Below, piece by piece: positions 24,862-35,609 of a stretch of DNA of 64,000 nucleotides. Source of the stretch: Azospirillum fermentarium. GTDB taxonomy: Bacteria > Pseudomonadota > Alphaproteobacteria > Azospirillales > Azospirillaceae. Below the pieces are notes generated by a model. That model was not told the DNA's origin. It searched no databases and saw only the letters and a list, made by a program, of their open reading frames with translations. Every line of letters starts with the position of its first letter. The stretch's first letter is position 1. The stretch is from NCBI RefSeq assembly GCF_025961205.1, contig NZ_JAOQNH010000001.1, forward strand, positions 1,450,001-1,514,000. The letters run 5' to 3'. The position numbers and the translations under genes are program-made.

Positions 24862-24892
24862 CTTGTTGGTGCACGGAAAGCGCCCCCAACCG

Positions 24893-27580
24893 TTATTCCT
24901 CGATGTTCCGCGCCAGCACGTCGCGCTTGCCCGAATGGTTGGGCTTGGACACCACGCCTTCCTCCTCCATCCGCTCGATCAGGCGGGCGGCGGAGTTGTA
25001 GCCGATGCGCAACTGGCGCTGGATGAAGCTGGTGGAGGCCTTGCGCTCGCGGCAGACCACGGCGACGGCGCGGTCGTAGAGATCGTCGCCGCTGGCGCCG
25101 TTGCCCCCACCCGGCCCGCCGCTGTCCGACAGGATGGGATCGCTGTCGTCCTCTTCCAGCACCGCTTCCACATAGGACGGCTCGCCCTGGGATTTGAGGT
25201 AGCGGACCACGTGCTCCACGTCGGAATCCGACACGAAGGGGCCGTGGACGCGGGTGATGCGCCCGCCGCCGGCCATATAGAGCATGTCGCCCTGGCCCAG
25301 AAGCTGTTCGGCCCCCGCCTCGCCCAGGATGGTGCGGCTGTCGATCTTGGTGGTGACCTGGAAGCTGATGCGGGTGGGGAAGTTGGCCTTGATGGTGCCG
25401 GTGATGACATCCACGCTGGGCCGTTGGGTCGCCATGATCAGGTGGATGCCGGCGGCGCGCGCCATCTGGGCCAGACGCTGGATCGCCGCCTCGATGTCCT
25501 TGCCGGCCACCAGCATCAGGTCGGCCATCTCGTCCACGATGACGACGATGTAGGGCAACTCGGTCAGGTCCAGCGGCTGTTCTTCGAACAGCGGCTTGCC
25601 GGTGTCGGGGTCGAATCCGGTCTGCACCCGGCGGGTCAGGGATTCGGCGTTCTCGCGGGCTTCGCGCAGGCGGGCGTTGTACCCCTCGATGTTGCGCACG
25701 CCCAGCTTGGACATGTTGCGGTAGCGGTCCTCCATCTCCCGCACCACCCATTTCAGCGCCACCACCGCCTTTTTCGGGTCGGTGACGACGGGGGTCAGCA
25801 GGTGGGGGATGCCCTCATAGACCGACAGTTCCAGCATCTTGGGGTCGATCATGATGAAGCGGCAGCGGTCGGGCGGCAGGCGGTAGAGCAGCGACAGGAT
25901 CATGGTGTTGATCGCCACCGACTTGCCCGACCCGGTGGTGCCGGCCACCAGCAGATGGGGGAAGCGGGCGAGATCGGCCACCACCGGCTGCCCGCCGATG
26001 TCCTTGCCCAGCGCCAGCGTCAGCTTGCCGGGGCTGTCGGCGAACATCTCCGCCGTCAGCAACTCGCGCAGCACCACGGTTTCGCGCTTGGCATTGGGAA
26101 GCTCGATGCCGATGACGTTGCGGCCCGGCACCACGGCCACGCGCACCGACACCGCACTCATGGACCGGGCGATGTCCTCGGCCAGACCGATCACGCGCGA
26201 CGATTTGGTGCCGGGGGCCGGCTCCAGCTCGTACAGTGTCACCACCGGGCCGGGGTGGACCTTCTGCACCACGCCGCGCACGCCGAAATCGGACAGCACC
26301 TTTTCCAAAGCCTCGGCGTTCTTGGACAGGGCGGCCTCGTCCACCCGCTGGGGGCCGGTGCTGGGCGGCGGGGCCGTCAGCAGGTCCATGGGCGGCAGTT
26401 CGTAGCGCTCGGCCTCCTCATCCTCGCCGTAATAGGCGTCGGGGTCGTCGGGGTCGTGGCGGGGCGGGGGGACCGCCGGCGTTTCCGCCGTCACCACCAC
26501 CCGCGGGCGCGGGCCGGCGGGCCGGGGGCTGTCGCCATCGTCGTCGAAATCGTCCGCGTTGTAGCCGCTGCCCGGTTCATAGGCAGCGCCGGAGGCGGGG
26601 GAATCGTCGAAGCCCGGCATGATGCGCGGGCGTTCGGCTTCCGCGGGGCCACCGCCGAAGAGGCTGCCGAAGCGGGGGGATTCCCGCCGGGCCGTCTCCG
26701 CCTCCGCCCGCGGGGGCGGGGAGGAATAGGAGGGGGTGGCAGCCCGCGGAGGCGGCTCGTCCTCTTCCCCCATGGCGGCGGCACCCAGGCGGTGGGCGGT
26801 GCGCAGGGCGCCGTCGCGGGTGCGCCGCGCCAGATCCATGCCCGAGCGCACACCGCCGCCGACGCTGCCCAGCAGCCGGCGGATGGAGCCGAACAGGGCG
26901 ATGACGCTGCGCACCCATTCCACGACGGACAGGCCGAAAGCGATGAACAGCGCCACACCGGACAGGGCGGCGGCACCGGCGGCCACGGTTTCCTTGGCCC
27001 CGCCCCCGAACAGCAGCCGGTTGACCGCGTTCAGGATCAGCGTGCCCGCACTCCCCCCCGGATAGCCCATCAGCGGGTCGGCCTGCACCGGCATGAAGCC
27101 GGCGATGGCGGCGGCGGCCAGCAGCACGCCCCACAGCGCCAGCACCAGCCGGAACAGCGGCGCCGTCACCGGCTTCTGCATGGACAGCCGCCAGCCCCAC
27201 GCCATGGGCAGCACCGCCAGCAGCCACGCGGCCCAGCCCAGCGTCTGGATCAGCAGATCGGCCACATAGGCGCCGGGCGTGCCCAGCAGGTTGCGCGCCG
27301 GGGTGGTGGAGGCCGTGTTCCACGACGGGTCCGACGGGTCATAGGTCAGCAGCATCGCCACCATGACGCCGCCGACGATGGCCAGGACGAATCCCACCGC
27401 CTCGCGCGTGCGGGCGATCAGCATGGCGCGGGCGGCAGGGGACAGCAGCGGCCGTCCCTGGGGACGGCCCGTGGCCCGGCCCGCGGTGCGGGGGGCGGTG
27501 CGGGCCGATGCGTCCGCCGCACCCTTTCCCATGACCGGTTCCCGTTTGGCGGGTTTTTCCCGTTTCCTGGTCACGCCCAT
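24893..27580 (-). CDS. ftsK: DNA translocase FtsK
   Basis: An 895-residue septal DNA pump that moves the chromosome terminus and activates XerCD at dif. The N-terminus has four to five membrane helices (about residues 55-215). Residues 215-390 are a Pro/Asp/Glu-rich linker. The motor follows, with Walker [14 protein letters not shown] near residue 547 and Walker [12 protein letters not shown]. The C-terminal winged-helix gamma domain (about 830-895, ending [20 protein letters not shown]) reads KOPS-like sequences. It starts 50 bases after the aminotransferase stop, so the two may be co-transcribed. The lolA gene often found after ftsK in this class is absent. Confidence 0.96.
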   Translation of the reverse strand: MGVTRKREKPAKREPVMGKGAADASARTAPRTAGRATGRPQGRPLLSPAARAMLIARTREAVGFVLAIVGGVMVAMLLTYDPSDPSWNTASTTPARNLLGTPGAYVADLLIQTLGWAAWLLAVLPMAWGWRLSMQKPVTAPLFRLVLALWGVLLAAAAIAGFMPVQADPLMGYPGGSAGTLILNAVNRLLFGGGAKETVAAGAAALSGVALFIAFGLSVVEWVRSVIALFGSIRRLLGSVGGGVRSGMDLARRTRDGALRTAHRLGAAAMGEEDEPPPRAATPSYSSPPPRAEAETARRESPRFGSLFGGGPAEAERPRIMPGFDDSPASGAAYEPGSGYNADDFDDDGDSPRPAGPRPRVVVTAETPAVPPPRHDPDDPDAYYGEDEEAERYELPPMDLLTAPPPSTGPQRVDEAALSKNAEALEKVLSDFGVRGVVQKVHPGPVVTLYELEPAPGTKSSRVIGLAEDIARSMSAVSVRVAVVPGRNVIGIELPNAKRETVVLRELLTAEMFADSPGKLTLALGKDIGGQPVVADLARFPHLLVAGTTGSGKSVAINTMILSLLYRLPPDRCRFIMIDPKMLELSVYEGIPHLLTPVVTDPKKAVVALKWVVREMEDRYRNMSKLGVRNIEGYNARLREARENAESLTRRVQTGFDPDTGKPLFEEQPLDLTELPYIVVIVDEMADLMLVAGKDIEAAIQRLAQMARAAGIHLIMATQRPSVDVITGTIKANFPTRISFQVTTKIDSRTILGEAGAEQLLGQGDMLYMAGGGRITRVHGPFVSDSDVEHVVRYLKSQGEPSYVEAVLEEDDSDPILSDSGGPGGGNGASGDDLYDRAVAVVCRERKASTSFIQRQLRIGYNSAARLIERMEEEGVVSKPNHSGKRDVLARNIEE

Positions 27581-27630
27581 GGTTCCAACCGTGATCCTGA
27601 CGACAAAAGAGGCAGAGAGACGAAAACGCT

Positions 27631-28851
27631 TCAGCGGTCCAGAATACGCACCAGCGCCGCCGTGCCCTGGGCGACGGTGGCGGTGTCGTGGACCAGGGCG
27701 ACACGGATATAGGGGGCGCCGGCGTTGGGGCCGTCACCGTTGGTGCGGGTGAGATAGGCACCGGGCAGCACGCGGATGGCCCCCTCGGTCCACAGCCGCC
27801 GCGCCGCATCCTCCCCATCGCCCACGTCGAGCCACAGGAAGAAGCCGCCCGCGGGCCGGACATAGCCGAACCGGCCCTGCAGCGCCTCTTCCGCCGCGGC
27901 GAACTTGGCGCGGTAGGCGGCGCGGTTCTCCTCCACATGGGCCTCGTCCCGCCACAGGGCGGTGGCGACGGACAGCAGCGGCAAGGGCGTGCCGGCGTTG
28001 GAATAGCTGCGCAGGCGGTTGAAGCGGCGGATCAGCGCCGGGTCGCCGGCCACGAAGCCCGAGCGCAGGCCGGCAGCGTTCGACCGTTTGGACAGGGAAT
28101 GGAACACCAGGATGTTGTCCCACGGCGACACCGCCCACGGCAGGGACGACGCCACCTCCAGCGCGCCCACCGGGGGCGTGTCCAGATAGATCTCGGCGTA
28201 GCATTCATCCACCGCCAGCACGAAGCCGTACTGCCGGGCCAGCGTGATGGCGCGGGCCAGATAGGCCGCATCCGCCGCCGCCCCTTGCGGGTTGGCGGGG
28301 GTGCACAGGTAGAACAGCGCCGTGCGCTCCAGCAACTCCGGCGTCAGGGCGTCGAGATCGGGCAGGAACCCCGTTTCCCGCGTGGCAGGCAGGAACACCG
28401 GCTCACCGCCGGCCAGCAGCCCCGCCCCCTCGTACACCGCATAGAAGGGGTTGGGCATCAGCACCGCGGGGGTCTGCCCCGCCTTGCGTTCCGGCACGGC
28501 CAGGACGGCGGTGAGATAGAGCGCCTCACGCGTGCCGGCCACCGGCAGCACCGACACCTCGGGGTCGAACAGGCCCGAGGGAAGCTGGTAGCGGCGGGCC
28601 AGCCAGTCGCCCACGGCGGCGCGGAAGTCCGGCGTGCCGGCCACGGGCGGGTATTTGCCCCACAAATGGGCGGTGGTGCGCAGCGTCTCGTCGATCAGGG
28701 CGGGGGGCGTGTGCTGCGGCTCGCCGATGGACATCACCACCGGCTCCACATTGGCCCGCGGGGTCAGACCGTTCAGCAGGTTCGCCAGCCGGGTGAAGGG
28801 GTAATCGGTCAGCCGGTCGAGCCGGTCGTTGCCAAGCGCCGGAGTCGCCAT
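27631..28851 (-). CDS. PLP-dependent aminotransferase, DapC-like
   Basis: A 406-residue class-I/II aminotransferase. It begins [19 protein letters not shown], as in N-succinyldiaminopimelate aminotransferases, and contains the cofactor-binding stretch VDECYAEIY and the Schiff-base lysine in [15 protein letters not shown]. Lysine/diaminopimelate synthesis is the likely role, but other keto acids are possible. The ATG at 28851 has AAAGGTG upstream; the open frame beyond it is not family-like. It lies downstream of glnZ on the same strand, but a terminator separates them. As I recall, an aat gene also neighbours glnZ in Azospirillum brasilense. Confidence 0.85.
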   Translation of the reverse strand: MATPALGNDRLDRLTDYPFTRLANLLNGLTPRANVEPVVMSIGEPQHTPPALIDETLRTTAHLWGKYPPVAGTPDFRAAVGDWLARRYQLPSGLFDPEVSVLPVAGTREALYLTAVLAVPERKAGQTPAVLMPNPFYAVYEGAGLLAGGEPVFLPATRETGFLPDLDALTPELLERTALFYLCTPANPQGAAADAAYLARAITLARQYGFVLAVDECYAEIYLDTPPVGALEVASSLPWAVSPWDNILVFHSLSKRSNAAGLRSGFVAGDPALIRRFNRLRSYSNAGTPLPLLSVATALWRDEAHVEENRAAYRAKFAAAEEALQGRFGYVRPAGGFFLWLDVGDGEDAARRLWTEGAIRVLPGAYLTRTNGDGPNAGAPYIRVALVHDTATVAQGTAALVRILDR

Positions 28852-28989
28852 GACGGGACAGCACCTTTCCAAAGAATATCGTCCGATCGCCACACTGCGC
28901 CCATGCAGCATGCGGCGCGACTGTACCCGCCCACGGGTGCGGGGCACAAGACCCGCGGGGGCCGGAGACAAGGCCAAGGGAAAGACACG

Positions 28990-29024
28990 AAAAAGGCCGC
29001 AGCCGGGTCACCCCCGCTGCGGCC
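28990..29024 (-). terminator. Terminator of glnZ
   Basis: GGCCGCAGC (28995-29003) and GCTGCGGCC (29016-29024) form a perfect 9-bp stem. On the minus strand it is followed by TTTTT (28994-28990). It lies 36 bases past the glnZ stop and isolates glnZ from the aminotransferase gene. Confidence 0.85.
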
Positions 29025-29060
29025 AATCCGTCACCGCCCTTACAGGCCGGGGATGCCCGA

Positions 29061-29417
<357 letters not shown>

Positions 29418-29516
29418 CTATGTTCCGGCGCCCCGGTGTATGGCCGCCTGATGGCTTGCGGACGCCCCGCGTCTTTCAGGATAAGCCTGTTCGCGCTGGC
29501 CGCAAAAATCAACGAA

Positions 29517-29531
29517 TTCAAGAAGCGTGCC
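29517..29531 (-). promoter_or_regulatory. Candidate sigma-54 promoter of glnZ
   Basis: On the minus strand the bases CGGCACGCTTCTTGAAT match the sigma-54 consensus TGGCACG-N4-TTGCW except for one base in each element (the GC at -12 is GA). Predicted transcription would begin near 29505, giving a leader of about 105 bases before glnZ. Nitrogen-limited, sigma-54-dependent expression is what is generally reported for glnZ/glnK genes. Confidence 0.5.
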
Positions 29532-29592
29532 GTTGCCGCAGCGCAGAATTCCGTCACCCGTCCGGCCACCGTCGGCTTCAATGCCGGGCAGT

Positions 29593-29609
29593 TGCCCAAA
29601 ATGTGGGCA
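29593..29609. promoter_or_regulatory. Candidate NtrC-type dyad upstream of glnZ
   Basis: TGCCCA-AAATG-TGGGCA is a perfect 6-5-6 inverted repeat with the same geometry as NtrC sites (TGCACC-N5-GGTGCA). It lies 62-78 bases upstream of the candidate sigma-54 -24 element, a normal enhancer distance. It also lies about 95 bases upstream of the divergent hydroxylase gene. Confidence 0.4.
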
Positions 29610-29702
29610 TTCGGCCCCTGCGGCGTTTGCTCCCTCTGGACAAGCGGCGCGGACCGTCCGATTGTCTGCGCCATTATCACACAAGCGCACGGGCAGGGTA
29701 TC

Positions 29703-30968
29703 ATGGCCGAATCGGGGGTTGAAACGGCACGGGACGGTTCCACCGACGTGATCGAGACCGACGTGATCGTTCTGGGCGGCGGTCTGGCGGGCCTCAGCAT
29801 GGCGGCGGCGCTGGCCACGGCGGGGGTGCCGGTGGTGTGCATCGACCGCGACAGCCCGCAGAACCACCAGCGCGACGATTTCGACATCCGCACCACCGCC
29901 ATCGCCTATGCCTCCAAGAAGGTGCTGGAAGGCGCGGGGGTGTGGCGGCACATGGAACAGGATGCCGGCCCCATCCTGGACATCCGGGTGGCCGACCAGT
30001 TCTCCCCCCTGTTCGTCCATTACGATCACCGCGAACTGGACCTGAACGGCGAGAACGTGCCGTTCGGCTGGATCCTCGACAACAAGGACATGCGCCGCGC
30101 CCTGTTCGCGCGGGCCGCCGAACTGCCGGGCCTGCGCCATCTGGCCCCGGCCCAGGCCACGGCCATCGACCGCGACGGCAGCGGCGTGACGGTGACGCTG
30201 GCCGACGGGCGGCGGGTGCGCGGGCGGCTGCTGGTGGGGGCCGACGGGCGCAAGTCCATGGCGCGCGAGGTGGCGGGGATCAAGGTGCGGCGCTGGGCCT
30301 ATGACCAGACCGCCATCATCTGCACCATCCGCCATTCCGAACCGCACAACGGCGTGGCGGTGGAGCATTTCCTGCCCACCGGCCCCTTCGCCCTGCTGCC
30401 CATGACCGAGAACCGTTCGTCGGTGGTGTGGAGCGAGAAGTCGTCGCTGGCCGACGCCTACATCACCCTGCCGGAAGAGGAGTTCATCGCCGAGCTGGAC
30501 CGCCGTTCCGGCGGCTATCTGGGCGATATCGAGATCCTGACCCGGCGCGAGGGCTGGCCGCTGTCGGTGCTGCTGGCGGAATCCTTCGCCGCCCCCCGCA
30601 TCGCCCTGGTGGGTGAAGCCGCCCACGCCATCCACCCCATCGCCGGGCAGGGGTTGAACCTGTCCCTGCGCGACGTGGCGGCCCTGGCCGAGGTGATCGT
30701 GGACGCCTACCGGCTGGGCGTGGATGTGGGGTCTGATACGGTGCTGGCCCGGTATCAGCGCTGGCGCCGGTTCGACACCGTGCTGCTGGCCGTGGTGTGC
30801 GACGGGCTGGTGCGGCTGTTCTCCAACAACATCCCGCCCATCAGGCTGGCCCGCGACGTGGGCATGGCGGTGGTCAACAAGCTGCCGCCGCTGAAGCGCT
30901 TCTTCATGCGCCATGCCATGGGGGTGGTCGGCGACCTGCCGCGGTTGATCCGCGGGGTGCCGCTGTAA
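29703..30968 (+). CDS. FAD-dependent UbiH-family hydroxylase
   Basis: A 421-residue flavoprotein monooxygenase of ubiquinone biosynthesis (UbiH/UbiF/UbiL group). The dinucleotide-binding GGGLAGLSMA is at about residues 22-31. A DGRKSMAR segment and the second FAD motif GEAAHAIHPIAGQGLNLSLRD (near residues 305-325) follow. Which ring position it hydroxylates cannot be told. The ATG at 29703 gives the normal N-terminus; the open frame reaching back to 29436 would read through the glnZ promoter region. Divergent from glnZ, as I recall for A. brasilense. Confidence 0.88.
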   Translation: MAESGVETARDGSTDVIETDVIVLGGGLAGLSMAAALATAGVPVVCIDRDSPQNHQRDDFDIRTTAIAYASKKVLEGAGVWRHMEQDAGPILDIRVADQFSPLFVHYDHRELDLNGENVPFGWILDNKDMRRALFARAAELPGLRHLAPAQATAIDRDGSGVTVTLADGRRVRGRLLVGADGRKSMAREVAGIKVRRWAYDQTAIICTIRHSEPHNGVAVEHFLPTGPFALLPMTENRSSVVWSEKSSLADAYITLPEEEFIAELDRRSGGYLGDIEILTRREGWPLSVLLAESFAAPRIALVGEAAHAIHPIAGQGLNLSLRDVAALAEVIVDAYRLGVDVGSDTVLARYQRWRRFDTVLLAVVCDGLVRLFSNNIPPIRLARDVGMAVVNKLPPLKRFFMRHAMGVVGDLPRLIRGVPL

Positions 30969-30991
30969 GAACAGTTCTGCCGGTTCCTGAG

Positions 30992-31022
30992 AAACGCCGC
31001 CCTATCCATGGGCGGCGTTTTT
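30992..31022 (+). terminator. Terminator of the UbiH-family gene
   Basis: AAACGCCGCCC (30992-31002) pairs perfectly with GGGCGGCGTTT (31010-31020) across a 7-base loop and ends in TTTTT (31018-31022), 24 bases past the stop. Confidence 0.9.
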
Positions 31023-31178
31023 CTATTCTCAGGGCGGAGTGCGCGGTCAAAATAGTACGAATGTATTCAAAAGAAAATTATCTTTCTCGCGTCATAAGTA
31101 TTACTTCTTTTGTGGTTATCAAAACTATCCTCCCGAGCAAAGGCGGTGTGGCGCCTTGCGTTTGGGGAGAAATAACCA

Positions 31179-33146
31179 ATGACAAAGCGTATTTTGGGGG
31201 TGGCGGCCCTGGCGGGCCTGATGCTGAGCGGTTGTGCCAGCGTGGAACCGCAGCCGGCCCGGCCCGTGTCGGTCAAGCCACCGGTGCAAATCAACGGGAT
31301 CTGGTATCTGGACCAGAATTGGACGGATGAAGCGCGCCAGTGGTATTATAATACCACTCAGGGTTCGCAGATCATGCCCTATGACTGGTTCATGGCGCTG
31401 ACCGATCCGCAGACCAAGGCGCCCTTCGTCCAGAGCCTGCAGCGCTTCGGCTATCCCGCCGGCACCGCCGGGTCGGGCACCGCCGACACGCTGCCGCTGG
31501 GCTTCGTCAAGGATACCAATCCCGACAAGAGCAGCTTCATCGGCATGACCTGTGCTGCCTGCCACACCGGCGACGTGACGGTCAACGGCCAGACCCTGCG
31601 CATCGACGGCGGCGTCACCACCGGCGACCTCTACGGCTTCATCCAGGCGCTGAGCCAGACGCTGCACGCCACGGTGACGGTGGATGCGCTGTTCGAGCCC
31701 TTTGCCACCCGCGTGCTCGGGCCCAACGCCACGCCGGAAAAGCGGCTGGAACTGTACAATCAGGTCAAGGATTTCGACGGCAGGTTCGCGCTGTTCGTGT
31801 CGCAGAGCACGCCGGCCACGCCCTGGGGGCCGATGCGCACCGATGCGTTCGGCATGATCTTCAACCGCGTCTCGTCCATCGACCTTGATATTCCGGCCAA
31901 CAGCCAGCCGCCCGACGCCCCGGTCAGCTATCCGGTGCTGTGGGACGGCCCGCACCAGCCCAAGGTGCAGTGGAACGGGCTGCTGCCGAACGCCAACGCG
32001 TTCGACGCGCTGGGCCGCAACGCCGGCGAGGTGCTGGGCGTGTTCGGCCACATCACCCTGAAACCGCCGACGCTGACCCATTACTACTACAGTTCCAGCG
32101 TCCGGGCGCGGAACCTGATCGACATGGAAAAGCAGCTTCGCGCGCTGCGGTCCCCCGTGTGGCCCGACGCGATCGCCGGCCGCGTCAACACGGTGGAGGC
32201 CGCCAAGGGAGCCGACCTCTACCAGCAGAACTGCGTGAGCTGCCACGCACTCCTGCCGCGCGACAAGACCTACACCACCGCGCCCATCACCATGGTCCCG
32301 CTGGTCCAGTGGGCGAAGCCCGACGACCCCGATGCGGTCATCAAGGCGCTCGATACCATGTGCAAGGGCGGTGTCGAGGCGGCGGTGACCGCCAAGATGG
32401 TCACGGTGAGCTATGCCGCCGATCCCAAGACGGCGCTGGACGCCCTGTGCCGGAACGTGAGCACCGGCCCGCTGGCCGGCACCGCCATGCCGCCCCAGCT
32501 TCTGGGCGGGACCAAGCTGAAGAATCCCGACATGGCGGTGAACCTGCTGGCCAATGCGGTGATCGGCGCCATTCTGAGCGACATCGTGAACGATCCGTCG
32601 CTGCTGATGGATCTGGCCAACGCCAACAACGGTGTGGGTGATCCGCTGCCGCAGCCCGCGGTGGCAAAGGCTGCCGCCCCTGCCGCCCCCCTGACCACCA
32701 GCCCCCTCGTCACGTCCAAGTCCAAGGGGAAGGTCACCGATCAGCATCGTGCCGCCGCCAGCCTGCTGCAGGCGTCCTGGAAGGGCGTGAAGAACGACAG
32801 GAAGACGTCCAAGGGCGTCAAGGCTCTGGCCGAGACGATCAAGACCCTGATGGCGTACAAGGCTCGCCCCCTGGACGGCGTGTGGGCATCGGCCCCGTAC
32901 ATGCACAACGGCTCGGTGCCCAGCCTGTATGAAATGCTGCTGCCGGCGGCCCAGCGGTCGGTGACGTTCACGATGGGCGGCGGTGCGCTGGACCCGGTGA
33001 AGGTCGGCGTGGATTCCACCGCCCCCACCTCCACCTTCCTGTTCGATACCACCAAGCCGGGCAACCGCAACACCGGCCACGAGTTCGGTGCCCACCTGAC
33101 CGACGCCGAGCGCCAGCAACTGGTGGAATTCCTCAAGACCCTCTGA
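31179..33146 (+). CDS. Di-haem cytochrome c lipoprotein, RoxA/MauG-superfamily-like
   Basis: 655 residues. A lipobox LMLSGC (lipidation at C19) gives a membrane-anchored periplasmic or outer-membrane protein. Haem sites are C125-A-A-C128-H129 and C352-V-S-C355-H356. The C-terminal RPLDGVWASAPYMHNGSVPSLYEMLLP segment (near residues 566-592) is the hallmark of RoxA-type rubber oxygenases and related di-haem enzymes. The length is close to RoxA (about 680). Preceded by an AT-rich leader; GGGGAG lies about 9 bases before the ATG. Activity could be oxygenase, peroxidase or cofactor-maturing. It stands alone, with terminators on both sides. Confidence 0.8.
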   Translation: MTKRILGVAALAGLMLSGCASVEPQPARPVSVKPPVQINGIWYLDQNWTDEARQWYYNTTQGSQIMPYDWFMALTDPQTKAPFVQSLQRFGYPAGTAGSGTADTLPLGFVKDTNPDKSSFIGMTCAACHTGDVTVNGQTLRIDGGVTTGDLYGFIQALSQTLHATVTVDALFEPFATRVLGPNATPEKRLELYNQVKDFDGRFALFVSQSTPATPWGPMRTDAFGMIFNRVSSIDLDIPANSQPPDAPVSYPVLWDGPHQPKVQWNGLLPNANAFDALGRNAGEVLGVFGHITLKPPTLTHYYYSSSVRARNLIDMEKQLRALRSPVWPDAIAGRVNTVEAAKGADLYQQNCVSCHALLPRDKTYTTAPITMVPLVQWAKPDDPDAVIKALDTMCKGGVEAAVTAKMVTVSYAADPKTALDALCRNVSTGPLAGTAMPPQLLGGTKLKNPDMAVNLLANAVIGAILSDIVNDPSLLMDLANANNGVGDPLPQPAVAKAAAPAAPLTTSPLVTSKSKGKVTDQHRAAASLLQASWKGVKNDRKTSKGVKALAETIKTLMAYKARPLDGVWASAPYMHNGSVPSLYEMLLPAAQRSVTFTMGGGALDPVKVGVDSTAPTSTFLFDTTKPGNRNTGHEFGAHLTDAERQQLVEFLKTL

Positions 33147-33181
33147 TCCGGCGGCGTTGCAGCCCCCGGTCCCGGTTGGTG

Positions 33182-33209
33182 AAGGGCCGCTCTCCGGAGC
33201 GGCCCTTTT
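33182..33209 (+). terminator. Terminator of the di-haem cytochrome gene
   Basis: AAGGGCCGCTC (33182-33192) and GAGCGGCCCTT (33197-33207) form a perfect 11-bp stem with loop TCCG and a TTTT tail (33206-33209). Confidence 0.9.
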
Positions 33210-33228
33210 CTTGTGCGCCGATGGTACA

Positions 33229-33320
33229 GGCACACGCCGGGTGAAACGCCACACTTATGCATGCGCTTTTGAGGTGAGAAAGCCGGCGCCGTGCGCTATG
33301 GCTTGGTTGTGTGGCGCGGG
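33229..33320 (+). repeat. Intergenic repeat, copy A
   Basis: About 92 bases, roughly 70% identical by eye to copy B at 33541-33630. Both begin GGCACACG, share an ATGCATGCGCTTT core (33255-33268 region here) and end in a hairpin-forming TGGCGCGGG. Read on the minus strand both could encode a similar short peptide (S-A-C-I-x-V), but no start or ribosome site supports that. It lies just upstream of the micro-ORF. Confidence 0.7.
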
Positions 33321-33350
33321 AGGGGGAGGACAGGCCTCCCCCCGCCACAC
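33309..33350 (+). promoter_or_regulatory. Strong leader hairpin before the micro-ORF
   Basis: The right arm CCTCCCCCCGCCACAC (33335-33350) pairs with the left arm GTGTGGCG...GGAGG (about 33309-33329) with only small bulges. The stem ends 4 bases before the GGAG ribosome site of the 27-codon ORF, so it could shape that ORF's translation or stop upstream transcripts. Confidence 0.55.
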
Positions 33351-33365
33351 GAAGGAGATGAGAGG

Positions 33366-33449
33366 ATGAAGAAATGCAAAGACATCCTCGAACTCCTGGC
33401 CCTGATCCTGAGGATCATCAAGCGGGCGCTTGATATCCTGGATCAATAA
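33366..33449 (+). CDS. 27-residue amphipathic micro-protein (candidate)
   Basis: ATG at 33366, TAA at 33447-33449, with GGAG and AGAGG just upstream. The 27-residue product starts MKKCKDILELLALILRIIK and alternates Lys/Arg/Asp/Glu with Leu/Ile every three to four positions, as in a single amphipathic or membrane-seeking helix. It resembles delta-haemolysin-like or type-I-toxin-like peptides in style only; I know of no homologue. A hairpin precedes the ribosome site and a 12-bp perfect hairpin follows the stop. The whole is bracketed by repeats A and B. Too short for statistics, so existence as a gene is inference. Confidence 0.5.
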   Translation: MKKCKDILELLALILRIIKRALDILDQ

Positions 33450-33458
33450 GGCCGGGCC

Positions 33459-33488
33459 GGGTGGTGGGGACTGCCATCCCCACCACCC
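33459..33488 (+). terminator. 12-bp perfect hairpin after the micro-ORF
   Basis: GGGTGGTGGGGA (33459-33470) pairs perfectly with TCCCCACCACCC (33477-33488), loop CTGCCA. It starts 10 bases past the micro-ORF stop. No T run follows, so termination is uncertain; it could equally stabilise an RNA 3' end. Confidence 0.55.
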
Positions 33489-33540
33489 AAGCCCCATAAA
33501 TGTAAGCGATCCCTCATCCCCCGGCAAGGGGGGCAGGGCC

Positions 33541-33630
33541 GGCACACGGCGCGCGAAACATCACGCCAATGCATGCGCTTTCGAGAGAAGAAGGCCACCG
33601 CCCGCGCCATGGTTTGATGCATGGCGCGGG
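33541..33630 (+). repeat. Intergenic repeat, copy B
   Basis: The 90-base partner of copy A in the same orientation, 312 bases downstream. Its 3' half holds a longer perfect hairpin than copy A: CCGCCCGCGCCATG (33598-33611) with CATGGCGCGGGCGG (33620-33633). It ends about 15 bases before the ettA stop, so this hairpin may serve as the ettA terminator on the minus strand. Confidence 0.7.
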
Positions 33631-33644
33631 CGGGTGCCGGGTGG

Positions 33645-35324
<1,680 letters not shown>

Positions 35325-35505
35325 GGCGGCTTTCGATCCCTTGCTAAGATTGATTGGCTGCGACTGATGGGGGAAACCCCGGCGGCGGCTCAGCCAAGCC
35401 CCCCGCACTGTCCATGGTTTTACCCCATTGCGGCCCGGCTGGAAACGGTGTTGCACGGTCCTCGCGCAACCACCCCCTTTCGCCCCGGCCGTCCAGACGC
35501 GAAAC

Positions 35506-35592
35506 GGCACGGGCGGCCCGCTGCCGCTGGACCGCCCGTGCCTGGGGATCGCACCGCCGCCCCGGTAGGGATCGGGGACGGGGCGGCGGTGC
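35506..35592 (-). terminator. Two tandem perfect hairpins after the Pro/Gly-rich gene
   Basis: GCACCGCCGCCCC/GGGGCGGCGGTGC (35551-35563 with 35580-35592, 13 bp) and GGCACGGGCGG/CCGCCCGTGCC (35506-35516 with 35532-35542, 11 bp) follow the stop at 35610 on the minus strand. The second is followed by GTTTCG. Probably terminators; together they insulate ettA from the gene upstream. Confidence 0.6.
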
Positions 35593-35609
35593 CGTTGCTG
35601 GCGTAGGGG

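Noticed and set aside
26000..27000. Low-complexity region within ftsK as a possible separate gene or insertion
   Set aside because: A long Pro/Asp/Glu-rich linker between the membrane part and motor is normal for FtsK.
24863..27712. 949-codon open frame on the plus strand antisense to ftsK
   Set aside because: It is a typical GC-rich shadow: low-complexity Gly/His/Gln/Ala-rich translation, no ribosome site and no family motif, while the minus strand gives a complete FtsK.
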